DNA of 42,336 nucleotides, from the NCBI RefSeq assembly GCF_946479975.1, contig NZ_CAMLIX010000014.1:1-42336 (forward strand), written 5' to 3'. The position numbers were made by a program, and so were the translations under genes. The stretch's first letter is position 1. Each line of letters opens with the position of its first letter. The DNA is from an uncultured Flavobacterium sp. GTDB taxonomy: Bacteria; Bacteroidota; Bacteroidia; Flavobacteriales; Flavobacteriaceae. Positions 1 through 7,117 of this stretch are shown in pieces. The notes under the pieces were generated by a model. The model worked only from the letters and a program-made list of their open reading frames with translations, was not told where the DNA came from and did not search any database.

Positions 1-53
1 GTTTATGGTAGATTTGGGGCAAAAAGGGTGGAAGAAATTCCACCTTTTTTATT
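1..53 (+). ncRNA. sRNA unit A (5' end outside window)
   Basis: This is the 3' part of the same small RNA found complete at 164, 437 and 743. It has the right arm TTATGGT of the 5' hairpin, the linker AGATTTGGGGC that is identical in all four copies, and a terminator stem GGTGGAA/TTCCACC closed by a GAAA loop and followed by a T run. The promoter and 5' arm lie upstream of the window. The structure is read from sequence; that it is an RNA is inferred. Confidence 0.6.
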
Positions 54-98
54 GGAATAAACTCAAATATTTCAACAGCAGCAAATTATATCGCTTTA

Positions 99-159
99 TC
101 GAATATACGGACCTTTCATCAGAAATCTTTTTATATATAAAATACTTGTTCTACATTTA
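99..159 (+). promoter_or_regulatory. sRNA B promoter and upstream inverted repeat
   Basis: An imperfect inverted repeat (TCGAAT, 13 nt, ATCAGA) at 99-123 is followed after exactly 28 nt by a -7-like box TACATTTA at 152-159, with TTTT 19 nt upstream of it. The same elements at the same distances precede units C and D. The box differs from the consensus TAnnTTTG only at the last base. Confidence 0.5.
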
Positions 160-163
160 CTAA

Positions 164-236
164 ACCATAACATTAGTAGGTTAAGTTTATGGTAGATTTG
201 GGGCAAAAAAGGTGGAAGAGATTCCACCTTTTTTAT
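164..236 (+). ncRNA. sRNA unit B
   Basis: Predicted transcript of about 72 nt. Its 5' hairpin has stem ACCATAA (164-170) paired with TTATGGT (187-193) and a 16-nt loop. A single-stranded linker AGATTTGGGGC (194-204) follows. The 3' intrinsic terminator has a 13-bp stem with a GAGA loop at 218-221 and a U-rich tail. The expected start, 5-6 nt after the -7 box, falls at the base of the first hairpin. No credible ORF fits the unit. It could be a trans-acting RNA with the G-rich linker as seed, but no target was identified. It should be compared with Rfam families, including Flavo-1. Confidence 0.65.
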
Positions 237-371
237 TTTCTTTTTTTTCTAAGAGAATAGAATATCGAAGAAATAAAAATAGAGGAGATCTTTAATATTT
301 CAATTATTTAGATTCCTATCATTCTCAATTTTTCCTTCAAAAGGACAAGGCAATAAATTATAGTCCATTTA

Positions 372-432
372 TCGGATATTGATACCATTCATCAGAAATT
401 TTTTTTTAACACCAATCACTGCTCTATCTTTA
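372..432 (+). promoter_or_regulatory. sRNA C promoter and upstream inverted repeat
   Basis: TCGGAT, 13 nt, ATCAGA at 372-396, then 28 nt to the box TATCTTTA at 425-432, with TTTT 19 nt before it. Spacing is identical to units B and D although the intervening bases differ, which points to selection on geometry. Confidence 0.5.
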
Positions 433-436
433 CTAA

Positions 437-510
437 ACCATAACATAGTAGGTTAAGTTTATGGTAGATTTGGGGCAAAAAAGGCGGAAGTGATTCCGCC
501 TTTTTTATTT
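437..510 (+). ncRNA. sRNA unit C
   Basis: Same architecture as unit B. The 5' stem is ACCATAA (437-443) with TTATGGT (459-465), and the loop is one base shorter. The linker is the same. The terminator stem is GGCGGAA/TTCCGCC with a GTGA loop at 490-493. Relative to B the stem carries a paired change, U-A to C-G (485 with 498). That is a compensatory substitution and direct evidence that the RNA structure is maintained. The loop changes but remains a GNRA tetraloop. Confidence 0.65.
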
Positions 511-677
511 TCTATTTTTAAGAGAACAGTAATCTTTATAAATAAAAAAAGACAATACTCTTTTACGATTTTAAATATCCCATTTCTTCTTGAATTTTCT
601 GTATTCAATACTTCATAGATTATCTTCTTACCATTTTTTCCTTTAAAAGGACACGGTATTAAAGAATGTTTCATTTA

Positions 678-738
678 TCGGATATACTGACTTTTTATCC
701 GAAATGTTTTTTCTATCTCCAACACTGCTATACCTTTA
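678..738 (+). promoter_or_regulatory. sRNA D promoter and upstream inverted repeat
   Basis: Here the inverted repeat is perfect: TCGGAT at 678-683 and ATCCGA at 697-702, 13 nt apart. After 28 nt comes the box TACCTTTA at 731-738, with TTTT 19 nt upstream. The arrangement would suit a dimeric regulator bound just upstream of the promoter; the regulator is unknown. Confidence 0.5.
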
Positions 739-742
739 CTGA

Positions 743-817
743 ACCATGACATTAGTAGGTTAAGTTTATGGTAGATTTGGGGCAAAAAAGGTGGAAGAGA
801 TTCCACCTTTTTTATTT
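743..817 (+). ncRNA. sRNA unit D
   Basis: Same architecture as B and C. The 5' stem is ACCATGA (743-749) with TTATGGT (766-772), where an A-U pair becomes a G-U wobble so pairing survives. The linker is identical. The terminator stem has a GAGA loop at 797-800 and a U tail. It is the last unit before sodA, which lies on the opposite strand. Confidence 0.65.
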
Positions 818-876
818 TCTTTTTTTTAGAGAAAAGAACATACAAAATAGAACAAAGACTATATTACTATAACAAA

Positions 877-908
877 AAAGACGGATAACTTAAAGCTATC
901 CGTCTTTC
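877..908 (-). terminator. sodA terminator
   Basis: Stem AAGACGGATA / TATCCGTCTT with flanking A and T runs, 25 nt beyond the sodA stop codon. It could work in both directions and so also insulate the sRNA array. Confidence 0.75.
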
Positions 909-932
909 TTCTATTCTCTTTAATCTATTTTC

Positions 933-1544
933 TTATTTGTCTAAAGCAAATCTTCTAGCCACTTCTGTCCAGTTAATTACACTGAAGAAAGCTTCAATAT
1001 AATCTGGTCTTCTGTTTTGGTAGTTTAAATAGTAAGCGTGCTCCCAAACGTCCATTCCTAAGATTGGAGTTCCACCGTTACCAGCAACTTCTGGCATTAA
1101 TGGATTGTCTTGATTTGGAGTACCTACAACTTCTAATTTTCCTCCTTTTTGAACTGTTAACCAAGCCCATCCTGAACCAAATTGTGTTGCACCAGCTTTA
1201 GCAAATTTTGCTTTAAACTCTTCAAATGATCCAAAAGAAGTTTCGATTGCTGCTAATAAATCACCTGTTGGTAATCCTCCTCCGTTTGGAGACATTACAG
1301 TCCAGAATAAATTGTGGTTGTAGAAACCTCCACCATTGTTACGAACTGCAGCGTTAGATTTATCTAAATTGATTAAGATGTTTTCGATTGTTTTTCCTTC
1401 TAAATCTGTTCCAGCGATTGCTGCATTAAGATTTGTAGTATATGCATTGTGGTGCTTTGTATGATGGATTTCCATTGTACGTGCATCAATATGTGGTTCT
1501 AATGCATCGTATGCATAAGGTAATTGTGGTAATTCAAAAGCCAT
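933..1544 (-). CDS. sodA: Superoxide dismutase, Mn type
   Basis: Iron/manganese superoxide dismutase of 203 aa that converts superoxide to hydrogen peroxide and oxygen in the cytoplasm. The metal ligands are visible: an early His in HHTKHH, a His in NHNLFW, and Asp and His in [18 protein letters not shown]. The stretch NQDNPLM carries the Gln typical of Mn enzymes, and Gly occupies the place where Fe enzymes carry Gln upstream, so Mn or cambialistic use is most likely. The start is the ATG at 1544 ([10 protein letters not shown]), which aligns with family N-termini. An in-frame ATG at 1583 overlaps the predicted -7 box and is rejected. Single gene with its own terminator. Confidence 0.95.
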   Translation of the reverse strand: MAFELPQLPYAYDALEPHIDARTMEIHHTKHHNAYTTNLNAAIAGTDLEGKTIENILINLDKSNAAVRNNGGGFYNHNLFWTVMSPNGGGLPTGDLLAAIETSFGSFEEFKAKFAKAGATQFGSGWAWLTVQKGGKLEVVGTPNQDNPLMPEVAGNGGTPILGMDVWEHAYYLNYQNRRPDYIEAFFSVINWTEVARRFALDK

Positions 1545-1580
1545 GATAATATGATTTTTATGGTTTATAAATAATTTATC

Positions 1581-1588
1581 CAAATTTA
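1581..1588 (-). promoter_or_regulatory. Predicted -7 box for sodA
   Basis: TAAATTTG on the minus strand matches TAnnTTTG. Transcription would start near 1575, downstream of the alternative ATG at 1583, supporting the start at 1544. No clear -33 box. Confidence 0.45.
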
Positions 1589-1683
1589 GACATTTAACTT
1601 TGGAATTGAAAATACTATTTCGTTATAATTGAATTTAATTAACTGATAATTTACATTTTCAACACATAAATCATTGAAAATCT

Positions 1684-2358
1684 TTATTTTCCATTAAAAG
1701 TCGTCATTGTGTTTTCCAGACCTGCTGTTCCAAAAGTTCTAATAATTTCTGCAGATACTTCGTAACGTTCTGGCAGTTTTGCTTCTTCTTCGGCAGTCCA
1801 TTCTCCTAAAACGTAATCTATCTGCTGTCCTTTTTTAAATTGATCGCTGATACCAAATCTATAGCGGGTATAGTTTTGGGTGTTCAAAATTAAATTGATA
1901 TTTTTAAGTCCGTTGTGTCCTCCGTCGCTTCCTTTTGGTTTGATCCTGATTGTTCCGAAAGACAGGTTTAAATCGTCTGTGATGACTAAAATATTTTCTA
2001 ACGGAATATTCTCTTTATCCATCCAATATTTTACGGCTTTACCGCTTAGATTCATATAGGTGTTTGGTTTTAAAAGAAAAAAGGTTCTTCCTTTAAATTT
2101 GTATTCGGCCAATGATCCTAGTTTTACGGTTTCGAATGAAAGCCCTTCTTTTTTGGCTAAAAAGTCCAGTATTTTAAATCCGATATTGTGTCTGGTGTTT
2201 ACGTATTCGGCTCCAATGTTTCCTAATCCGACAATTAAATATTTTTTACTCACGTTTTTTATGTTGTTTTTTTGGTGTTCGTGAACCTCCGGTTTCATGT
2301 TGTCTATGTTCTCTTCTTTTGGTGTTGATGAAAACAGTTTTGTTATCCATTTTATCAT
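1684..2358 (-). CDS. pth: Peptidyl-tRNA hydrolase
   Basis: Releases tRNA from peptidyl-tRNA that drops off ribosomes; an essential recycling enzyme of the cytoplasm. The Pth domain starts around residue 40 (YLIVGLGNIGAEYVNTRHN), with the catalytic His in TRHNIGF, the Asn in TYMNLSG and the Asp in DDLNL. The total of 224 aa exceeds the usual 185-195 because of a charged, low-complexity leader of about 38 residues. A shorter start at the Met within that leader (NMKPEVHE) is possible. It follows rplY and prs on the same strand but is separated from them by about 560 nt of repeats, so it is probably transcribed separately. Confidence 0.93.
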   Translation of the reverse strand: MIKWITKLFSSTPKEENIDNMKPEVHEHQKNNIKNVSKKYLIVGLGNIGAEYVNTRHNIGFKILDFLAKKEGLSFETVKLGSLAEYKFKGRTFFLLKPNTYMNLSGKAVKYWMDKENIPLENILVITDDLNLSFGTIRIKPKGSDGGHNGLKNINLILNTQNYTRYRFGISDQFKKGQQIDYVLGEWTAEEEAKLPERYEVSAEIIRTFGTAGLENTMTTFNGK

Positions 2359-2870
2359 TTAGCAAAAATAAGGTTAATTAGATCATTTGGCAATGTGTCA
2401 ATTGGATAATTTGAGAATATGCCAATTAGATAATTGTTTGTTGGCCGTGGTTTAACCGCAAAGTTCGCAAAGGATTTTACGCAAAGATCGCAAAGAATAA
2501 AAAAGATTAGATTAGTAGATACTAAAAAAAGTTCGCAAAGGCTATACTCAAAAAAAAGCAAAGCTTAGCAACTTAGAATCTCAGCATCTTAGTTTCTTAG
2601 AATCTTATAAAAAAGATACTTCTCGCTAGCCCTGACAGGAGCGGTATCCTTTTTCTGGTTTCTTTAACCAGGAAAAGATACAAGTGGATGGCAGGAACGT
2701 CACGCCTTATGAAAACGGGATTTTCTGCTTCTAAAAAAAATAATTAGATAATTTTGAAAATTTGTCAATTAGAGAATTATCTGTTGATTGTAGTTTAATC
2801 GCTAAGCACGTTAAGATTTAATATATAGAACGCAAAGAAATTAAAAGCTCAGCATCTTAGAAGCTTAAAA
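2359..2870. repeat. Gene-free repeat-rich spacer
   Basis: No credible gene. It holds two diverged copies of one unit (2385-2485 and 2740-2815; shared words include TCAATTxGAxAATT and TAATCGCTAAG-like text), short direct repeats of CGCAAAG near 2456-2495, and CTTAGAATCT-like repeats near 2565-2605 and 2848-2866. A 68-aa frame at 2355-2561 is made only of this repeat text. A distinct hairpin element lies at 2601-2716. Confidence 0.6.
2601..2716. repeat. Flavobacterial interspersed hairpin element
   Basis: The element begins near CTCGCTAGCCCTGACAGG and holds a long hairpin in which TATCC, a T run and CTGGTT pair with AACCAG, an A run and GATA, followed by AGTGGATGGCAGGAA. From memory, very similar elements (TAGCCC, GCGGTATCC, hairpin, GATACA, GCGGA) occur between genes in many Flavobacteriia genomes. 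Its function is unknown. Confidence 0.45.
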
Positions 2871-2903
2871 AAAAAGCCCCAATCGGTAAGATTGAGGCTT
2901 TTT
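2871..2903 (-). terminator. rplY terminator
   Basis: Hairpin GCCCCAATC / GATTGAGGC with one mismatch and A/T runs on both sides, about 20 nt after the rplY stop. It ends the prs-rplY unit. Confidence 0.75.
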
Positions 2904-2921
2904 GTATAGTTTGAAAAAAAA

Positions 2922-3533
2922 TTATTTTTTCTTTCCTTTTGCAGGAGCTTTTGCAGCTTTTGCAGCTTCCTGAGCAGCTTTCATAGCAGCACGAGAAATT
3001 CTTACTTGAGCAACAACTGTGTTGTCTGGGTGCATAATTTTGTACTCAGGTTTTCCAACTTTAGTAACGTATAATTTGTTACCCATTTCAAGTGGAGTAA
3101 TGTCAGCTTCAACAAAATCAGGAAGATTTGCTGGTAAAGCTTTAACTTTTAATTTACGTTGGTTCAAACGTAAAACACCTCCCGCAAGAACACCTTTAGA
3201 TGTACCAACGATTTTTACAGGAACTTCCATTGTGATTTCTTTATCATCAAATAATTGGAAGAAGTCAATGTGTAAAATTTTGTCTGATACTGGGTGAACT
3301 TGGATATCTTGCAAAATTGCATTGAATGATTTTCCTTTTCCAAGCTCAATCACAACTGTGTGTGCATTTGGAGTGTAAACCAAGTTTTTGAACGCTGCAG
3401 CGTCTGCTGAGAAGTGTACTGCTTGATTTCCTCCGTATAACACGCAAGGAACCGCTCCAGCATTACGTAAGGCTTTAGTTGACACTTTGCCCACGCTTTC
3501 TCTTTCTGATCCTTTAATTGTAATTGATTTCAT
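2922..3533 (-). CDS. rplY: 50S ribosomal protein L25 (Ctc/TL5 type)
   Basis: Binds 5S rRNA in the large subunit. The N-terminal L25 domain (about residues 1-90) begins [16 protein letters not shown] and contains [10 protein letters not shown] second beta domain (about 95-180) makes this the long Ctc/TL5 form. The Lys/Ala-rich tail ends in [10 protein letters not shown]. The length, 203 aa, is normal for this form. It lies 71 nt downstream of prs on the same strand, with no clear terminator between them. Co-transcription of prs and rplY is likely and this pairing is widespread in bacteria. Confidence 0.95.
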   Translation of the reverse strand: MKSITIKGSERESVGKVSTKALRNAGAVPCVLYGGNQAVHFSADAAAFKNLVYTPNAHTVVIELGKGKSFNAILQDIQVHPVSDKILHIDFFQLFDDKEITMEVPVKIVGTSKGVLAGGVLRLNQRKLKVKALPANLPDFVEADITPLEMGNKLYVTKVGKPEYKIMHPDNTVVAQVRISRAAMKAAQEAAKAAKAPAKGKKK

Positions 3534-3604
3534 TGTAAAAAAATATAGTTATTAATATAAATATTCTAATTCTTATTGTAGTTAGATTGCTTTGTTTGCA
3601 ATGA

Positions 3605-4546
3605 CTACATTATAAATTTTCCACTGATGGAATTGTTGTGGTGAACCATCTGCATAACCTCAGCAAATAGAGGCGCACAGCTAACCACTTTTATTTTCTT
3701 TGATTCTTTTTTTAACGGAATTGAATCTGTTACGATTAATTCTGTCAATTGAGAATTTTCAATTTTTTCGTATGCCCCGCCAGATAAAATAGCATGCGTA
3801 CAAATTGCTCTTACACTTAGTGCTCCTTTTTCGATCATAAGGTCAGCCGCTTTCGCTAAAGTTCCTCCTGTATCGATCATGTCGTCTACTAAGATTACAT
3901 TACGACCTTTTACTTCACCAATAAGCTCCATAGTGTCGATAATGTTTGCTGCTTTTCTTTGTTTGTAACAGATTACTACATCTGATTCTAAAAACTTAGA
4001 GTAAGCATATGCTCTTTTTGAACCTCCCATATCTGGAGATGCAATTGTCAGATTTTCTAATTTTAAACTTTCTACGTATGGTAAAAAGATTGTAGAAGCA
4101 AATAAATGATCTACTGGTTTTTCAAAGAATCCTTGAATTTGGTCTGCATGCAGATCCATAGTCATGATTCTTGTTGCTCCTGCAGCAGTTAATAGGTTTG
4201 CTACTAACTTTGCTCCAATTGGAACTCTTGGTTTGTCTTTTCTATCCTGTCTTGCCCAACCAAAATAAGGCATAACAGCTGTAATATGTCTTGCAGATGC
4301 ACGTTTTGCCGCATCAATCATTAACAACAATTCCATCAGATTATCTGCACTTGGAAAAGTTGAACATACGATAAATACTCGTAAACCTCTAATTGACTCT
4401 TCGTAAGATGGCTGAAATTCTCCATCACTATACGTTGACATCGTTACTTTTCCTAACGGAATCCCGTAGTCTTTTGCAATTTTTTCTGCAAGATAAACAC
4501 TTTGTGAACAAGCAAAAATTTTAGCTTCTGGTTCTAGGTGCGACAT
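3605..4546 (-). CDS. prs: Ribose-phosphate pyrophosphokinase
   Basis: Makes PRPP from ribose 5-phosphate and ATP, feeding nucleotide, His and Trp synthesis. The 313 aa are a normal length. An N-terminal domain contains the flexible-loop region YFGWARQDRKDKPR and DLHADQIQGFF, and the C-terminal PRPP loop is VDDMIDTGGT. First gene of the prs-rplY unit, with a predicted promoter about 120-160 nt upstream. The spacer before it also carries the promoter of the divergent tRNA-Leu gene. Confidence 0.96.
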   Translation of the reverse strand: MSHLEPEAKIFACSQSVYLAEKIAKDYGIPLGKVTMSTYSDGEFQPSYEESIRGLRVFIVCSTFPSADNLMELLLMIDAAKRASARHITAVMPYFGWARQDRKDKPRVPIGAKLVANLLTAAGATRIMTMDLHADQIQGFFEKPVDHLFASTIFLPYVESLKLENLTIASPDMGGSKRAYAYSKFLESDVVICYKQRKAANIIDTMELIGEVKGRNVILVDDMIDTGGTLAKAADLMIEKGALSVRAICTHAILSGGAYEKIENSQLTELIVTDSIPLKKESKKIKVVSCAPLFAEVMQMVHHNNSISGKFIM

Positions 4547-4668
4547 TATAATGTGTTGTTTTATTCCGTTACGTTTAATACAATTTGGCTCTAATATTTC
4601 CTTTAAAGCTGAAAGCGTATAAATGTCTCGGATGTAGTTAGTTGTGTGTGCTTCGTTTTAACGAGCTG

Positions 4669-4703
4669 CAAATTTATAAAATTTATTGAAGACTGAAAGC
4701 AAA
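4669..4703 (-). promoter_or_regulatory. Predicted prs promoter
   Basis: On the minus strand, TTTG (4703-4700) and TAAATTTG (4676-4669) are separated by 23 nt. The boxes are good but the spacing is longer than the usual 19 or so. Confidence 0.35.
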
Positions 4704-4742
4704 TATTTAAGTATTTTTATTAGAATTTCTAATTTTATTTTT

Positions 4743-4750
4743 TACATTTG
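4743..4750 (+). promoter_or_regulatory. Predicted -7 box for tRNA-Leu
   Basis: TACATTTG matches TAnnTTTG on the plus strand, about 85 nt upstream of the tRNA. The -33 region is weak. Confidence 0.35.
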
Positions 4751-4833
4751 CACCGTGTTAAAGGAATGACGCCATTTATGACTTCATTCTATTGCGTTAA
4801 AATGATCTTTTTGATTGTTTTTTCGTCTGCTAA

Positions 4834-4913
4834 GCCCGGATGGCGGAATTGGTAGACGCGCTGGTCTCAAACACCTGTGGGAAACCGTGCCGGTTCGACT
4901 CCGGCTCCGGGTA
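4834..4913 (+). tRNA. tRNA-Leu (anticodon CAA)
   Basis: An acceptor stem GCCCGGA / TCCGGGT (first pair G-U) encloses a class II tRNA with a D-arm containing AATTGGTAGAC, an anticodon loop CTCAAAC giving CAA, a variable arm (TGTGGGAAACCGT) and a T-arm CCGGTTCGACTCCGG. CCA is not encoded. A strong terminator follows at once. It is the only plus-strand gene in this part of the window. Confidence 0.93.
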
Positions 4914-4918
4914 CGTAA

Positions 4919-4947
4919 AACCTCTTCTTAACGGAAGAGGTTTTTTT
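4919..4947 (+). terminator. tRNA-Leu terminator
   Basis: AACCTCTTC / GAAGAGGTT stem with a short loop and seven T's, 5 nt after the tRNA. Confidence 0.85.
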
Positions 4948-5026
4948 ATGGTCTTTTTCGAACCATATAAGTCATATAAGAAAAATATAAGTTTGCGTCT
5001 AAAGTTCTTTATTTAATGAACTTATA

Positions 5027-5509
5027 TCACTTATATGGTGAAAAAACTTCACAACTAGCATTATGAAAAACCGGAAAATTGCACGAATTAGCAATAAAAC
5101 ACAATTGATTTGCTTTATGATGCAGTTCTAAAGCCAATTCAACCTTGCTAGAATCTGTTATTGTAACTTTTGGATTTAATCTCACTTCTGTAAAACGTCC
5201 GGTTCCATCTTCATTTAATTCGAGTGTTGCTTCAGCATTGTCGGAATAGCTAATGACTTCTATTCCGTTTTGAGAGCAGACATATAAATACGACATCATA
5301 TGGCAGGAAACCAAACTGCTTAATAATAAATCTTCTGGATTATATAATTCGGGATCGCCTTTGAACGCTTTTGCAGCTGAAATATCTAAAACGGGTTTCT
5401 CTTCAATTTTTATTTGATGGGTTTTGCTGTAGAATTTTTTAGAAGAATCTGACGAAGTGTGTTTTGAAGCCCAGCATAATTTTGCTTTGAATGTATGTTT
5501 GAATGCCAT
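5027..5509 (-). CDS. OsmC-family peroxiredoxin-like protein
   Basis: Members of the OsmC/Ohr family reduce organic hydroperoxides with a Cys pair and are often induced by osmotic or oxidative stress. In this 160-aa protein the Glu and peroxidatic Cys are in NPEDLLLSSLVSCHMM and the second Cys in CFIANSCNFPV. The motif set fits the OsmC branch better than Ohr. It stands alone between the tRNA-Leu terminator and an intergenic inverted repeat. The start at 5509 (MAFKHTFKAKLCW) matches the usual family N-terminus. The natural substrate cannot be read from sequence. Confidence 0.85.
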   Translation of the reverse strand: MAFKHTFKAKLCWASKHTSSDSSKKFYSKTHQIKIEEKPVLDISAAKAFKGDPELYNPEDLLLSSLVSCHMMSYLYVCSQNGIEVISYSDNAEATLELNEDGTGRFTEVRLNPKVTITDSSKVELALELHHKANQLCFIANSCNFPVFHNASCEVFSPYK

Positions 5510-5520
5510 AATTGTTTTTT

Positions 5521-5600
5521 TCTGCCACTAATTACACGAATTTACACAAATCATTACTGTTAATTTTAAATTCGAGAAAATTTGTGAAATTCGTGGCAGA
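5521..5600. repeat. Intergenic inverted repeat, GCCAC...GTGGC family
   Basis: TCTGCCAC at the left end pairs with GTGGCAGA at the right end, with further internal complementarity around ACGAATTT and AAATTCGT. Related copies lie at 20928-20998 and 25626-26031. It separates two convergently read termini and may act as a weak terminator or be a mobile short repeat. Confidence 0.5.
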
Positions 5601-5608
5601 AAACAAAA

Positions 5609-5639
5609 AACCTCGAAAGCCAAACACTTTCGAGGTTCT
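5609..5639 (-). terminator. Terminator of the arabinose operon
   Basis: Perfect 11-bp stem AACCTCGAAAG / CTTTCGAGGTT, 33 nt past the stop of the lipoprotein epimerase. Confidence 0.8.
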
Positions 5640-5671
5640 TCAGAGAATTAGAACTAAACAAATTCTAAAAT

Positions 5672-6856
5672 TTATTTTTGAACTGAAAACTTAAATGTAG
5701 TTTTCGTTTTATAATTTTCTCCCGGGTTTAAAACCGTTGTTGGAAAGTTTTTCTGGTTTGGAGAATCCGGATAATGTTCTGTTTCTAGACATAATCCTGT
5801 TCTGTGGGCAAAAGTGCCGCCTTTTGGCATTGGCAGAGTTCCGTCAAGGAAATTTCCAGAGTAGAACTGAATTCCAGGTTCGTCTGTTGTCATTTCCATA
5901 ACTCTTCCGCTTGCTGCGTGGTATACTTTTGCAATGATTGTTTTTCCTTTTTCAGGATTGTTCAATACCCAGCAGTGATCGTAACCTTTTCCTCTTTCTA
6001 ATTGCTCGTTTTTAGCTGCAATATCTTTTCCAATTAATTTTGGTTTTCTGAAATCGAAAGGTGTACCCGCAACATCATCTAATTTTCCTGTCGGAATTAA
6101 AGTCGCGTCAACAGGAACTAATTTATCAGCATTTAAAGTCAATTCGTGATCTAGGATTGTTTTTGTGAAATCTCCAGATAAATTGAAGTATGAATGTTGT
6201 GTCAAGTTTACAACCGTCTTCTTATCTGTAGTTGCTTCATACAAAACTTCTAACTGATTGTCATTTGTCAAAGTATAAGTTACAATTACTTTCAGGTTTC
6301 CAGGATAACCTTCTTCCATATCTTTACTTAAATAAGATAATTTCAAAGAAGCTGTATCGCCAGATTTAACCTCATCTGCTTTCCAAACTACATTAAAAAA
6401 TCCTTGCGGACCTCCATGCAAAGCGTTTGGTTCATTGTTGATCGCCAATTGATATTCTTTTCCGTCAAGCGAAAATTTTCCTTTTGCAATTCGGTTTCCG
6501 AATCTTCCGATTAAAGCTCCAAAAAATGGATTTGGTTTTTCGTATTGTGCCAAAGAACTGAATCCGATTACTACATTCTCAGAAACTCCTTCTTTATTGG
6601 GAACTTTTAAATCTGTAATTCTTCCACCAAAAGTGATGATATCAACTTCCATCCCGTTTTGGTTTTTCAGTTTATAACTCTCTACTTTTTCGCCTTTAGC
6701 GGTTGTTCCGTATTCTGATTTTGCGATCGTAACTAAAGCTTTTTCGTCAGTCGTCACTTTTTCTGTATCCATTTTTTTATCGTTTTTGCATTGAACTGAA
6801 ACCGCAGCCAAACTTAAAAGGCTTATGCCGAAAACACAACGTTTTAATACATTCAT
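5672..6856 (-). CDS. galM: Aldose 1-epimerase, exported lipoprotein
   Basis: Interconverts alpha and beta anomers of free aldoses. The 394-aa protein has an N-terminal signal with Cys23 (VSVQC) as the probable lipidated residue, a relaxed lipobox of the kind accepted in Bacteroidota, then a linker and the epimerase domain (about 60-390). Active-site motifs are NALHGG, HSYFNLSG (catalytic His) and LETEHYPDSPNQ (catalytic Glu). It acts outside the cytoplasm, unlike the second epimerase at 15388. Last gene of the araB-araD-araA series, 261 nt after araA; its place suggests it presents the right anomer of arabinose for uptake. Substrate range is inferred from context. Confidence 0.9.
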   Translation of the reverse strand: MNVLKRCVFGISLLSLAAVSVQCKNDKKMDTEKVTTDEKALVTIAKSEYGTTAKGEKVESYKLKNQNGMEVDIITFGGRITDLKVPNKEGVSENVVIGFSSLAQYEKPNPFFGALIGRFGNRIAKGKFSLDGKEYQLAINNEPNALHGGPQGFFNVVWKADEVKSGDTASLKLSYLSKDMEEGYPGNLKVIVTYTLTNDNQLEVLYEATTDKKTVVNLTQHSYFNLSGDFTKTILDHELTLNADKLVPVDATLIPTGKLDDVAGTPFDFRKPKLIGKDIAAKNEQLERGKGYDHCWVLNNPEKGKTIIAKVYHAASGRVMEMTTDEPGIQFYSGNFLDGTLPMPKGGTFAHRTGLCLETEHYPDSPNQKNFPTTVLNPGENYKTKTTFKFSVQK

Positions 6857-6917
6857 AAATAATAGTTTTTTGGTTTATGTGAAATGTTAGATGTTAAAAT
6901 ATTGTATTGAGCTATTT

Positions 6918-7031
6918 GAACGCGGATACAACAGATTCGCTTTCGGGAAGACGCTGATTTACACTGATTTTTATAATGTAAATCTTTTTATCTGCGCTAT
7001 TTGCGAAAGCAAATCCGTATTATCTGCGTTC
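6918..7031. repeat. Inverted repeat in the araA-galM spacer
   Basis: GAACGCGGATA at the left pairs imperfectly with TATCTGCGTTC at the right, with an inner pair around GATTCGCTTTCG / CGAAAGCAAATC. It is followed by CTTAGAATCTTAG-like short repeats (7077-7110), also seen near 2565-2605. No gene is visible between 6857 and 7117. Confidence 0.5.
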
Positions 7032-7117
7032 TATTTTTTTACTTATGATTACTCAACAAGTTAAAAGTAGCAAAAAAACTTAGAATCTTAGCCACTTAGA
7101 ACCTTAGGTATCTCAGA

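Noticed and set aside
459..674. 71-aa minus-strand gene
   Set aside because: It runs through the terminator and hairpin of sRNA unit C, so the full frame is not credible as a protein; only its first 10-15 codons resemble the micro-ORF in unit C, noted as a weak finding.
1..840. CRISPR-like array from repeated units
   Set aside because: The units are about 75 nt, irregularly spaced (184-307 nt), each with its own promoter and terminator; there are no short uniform spacers and no cas genes.
2355..2561. 68-aa minus-strand frame upstream of pth
   Set aside because: Built from intergenic repeat text (CGCAAAG and similar) and biased composition; no family resemblance.
2876..2884. rplY terminator as target of the sRNA linker (GCCCCAA complement)
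   Set aside because: Only seven bases match, inside a stable terminator stem; well within chance.
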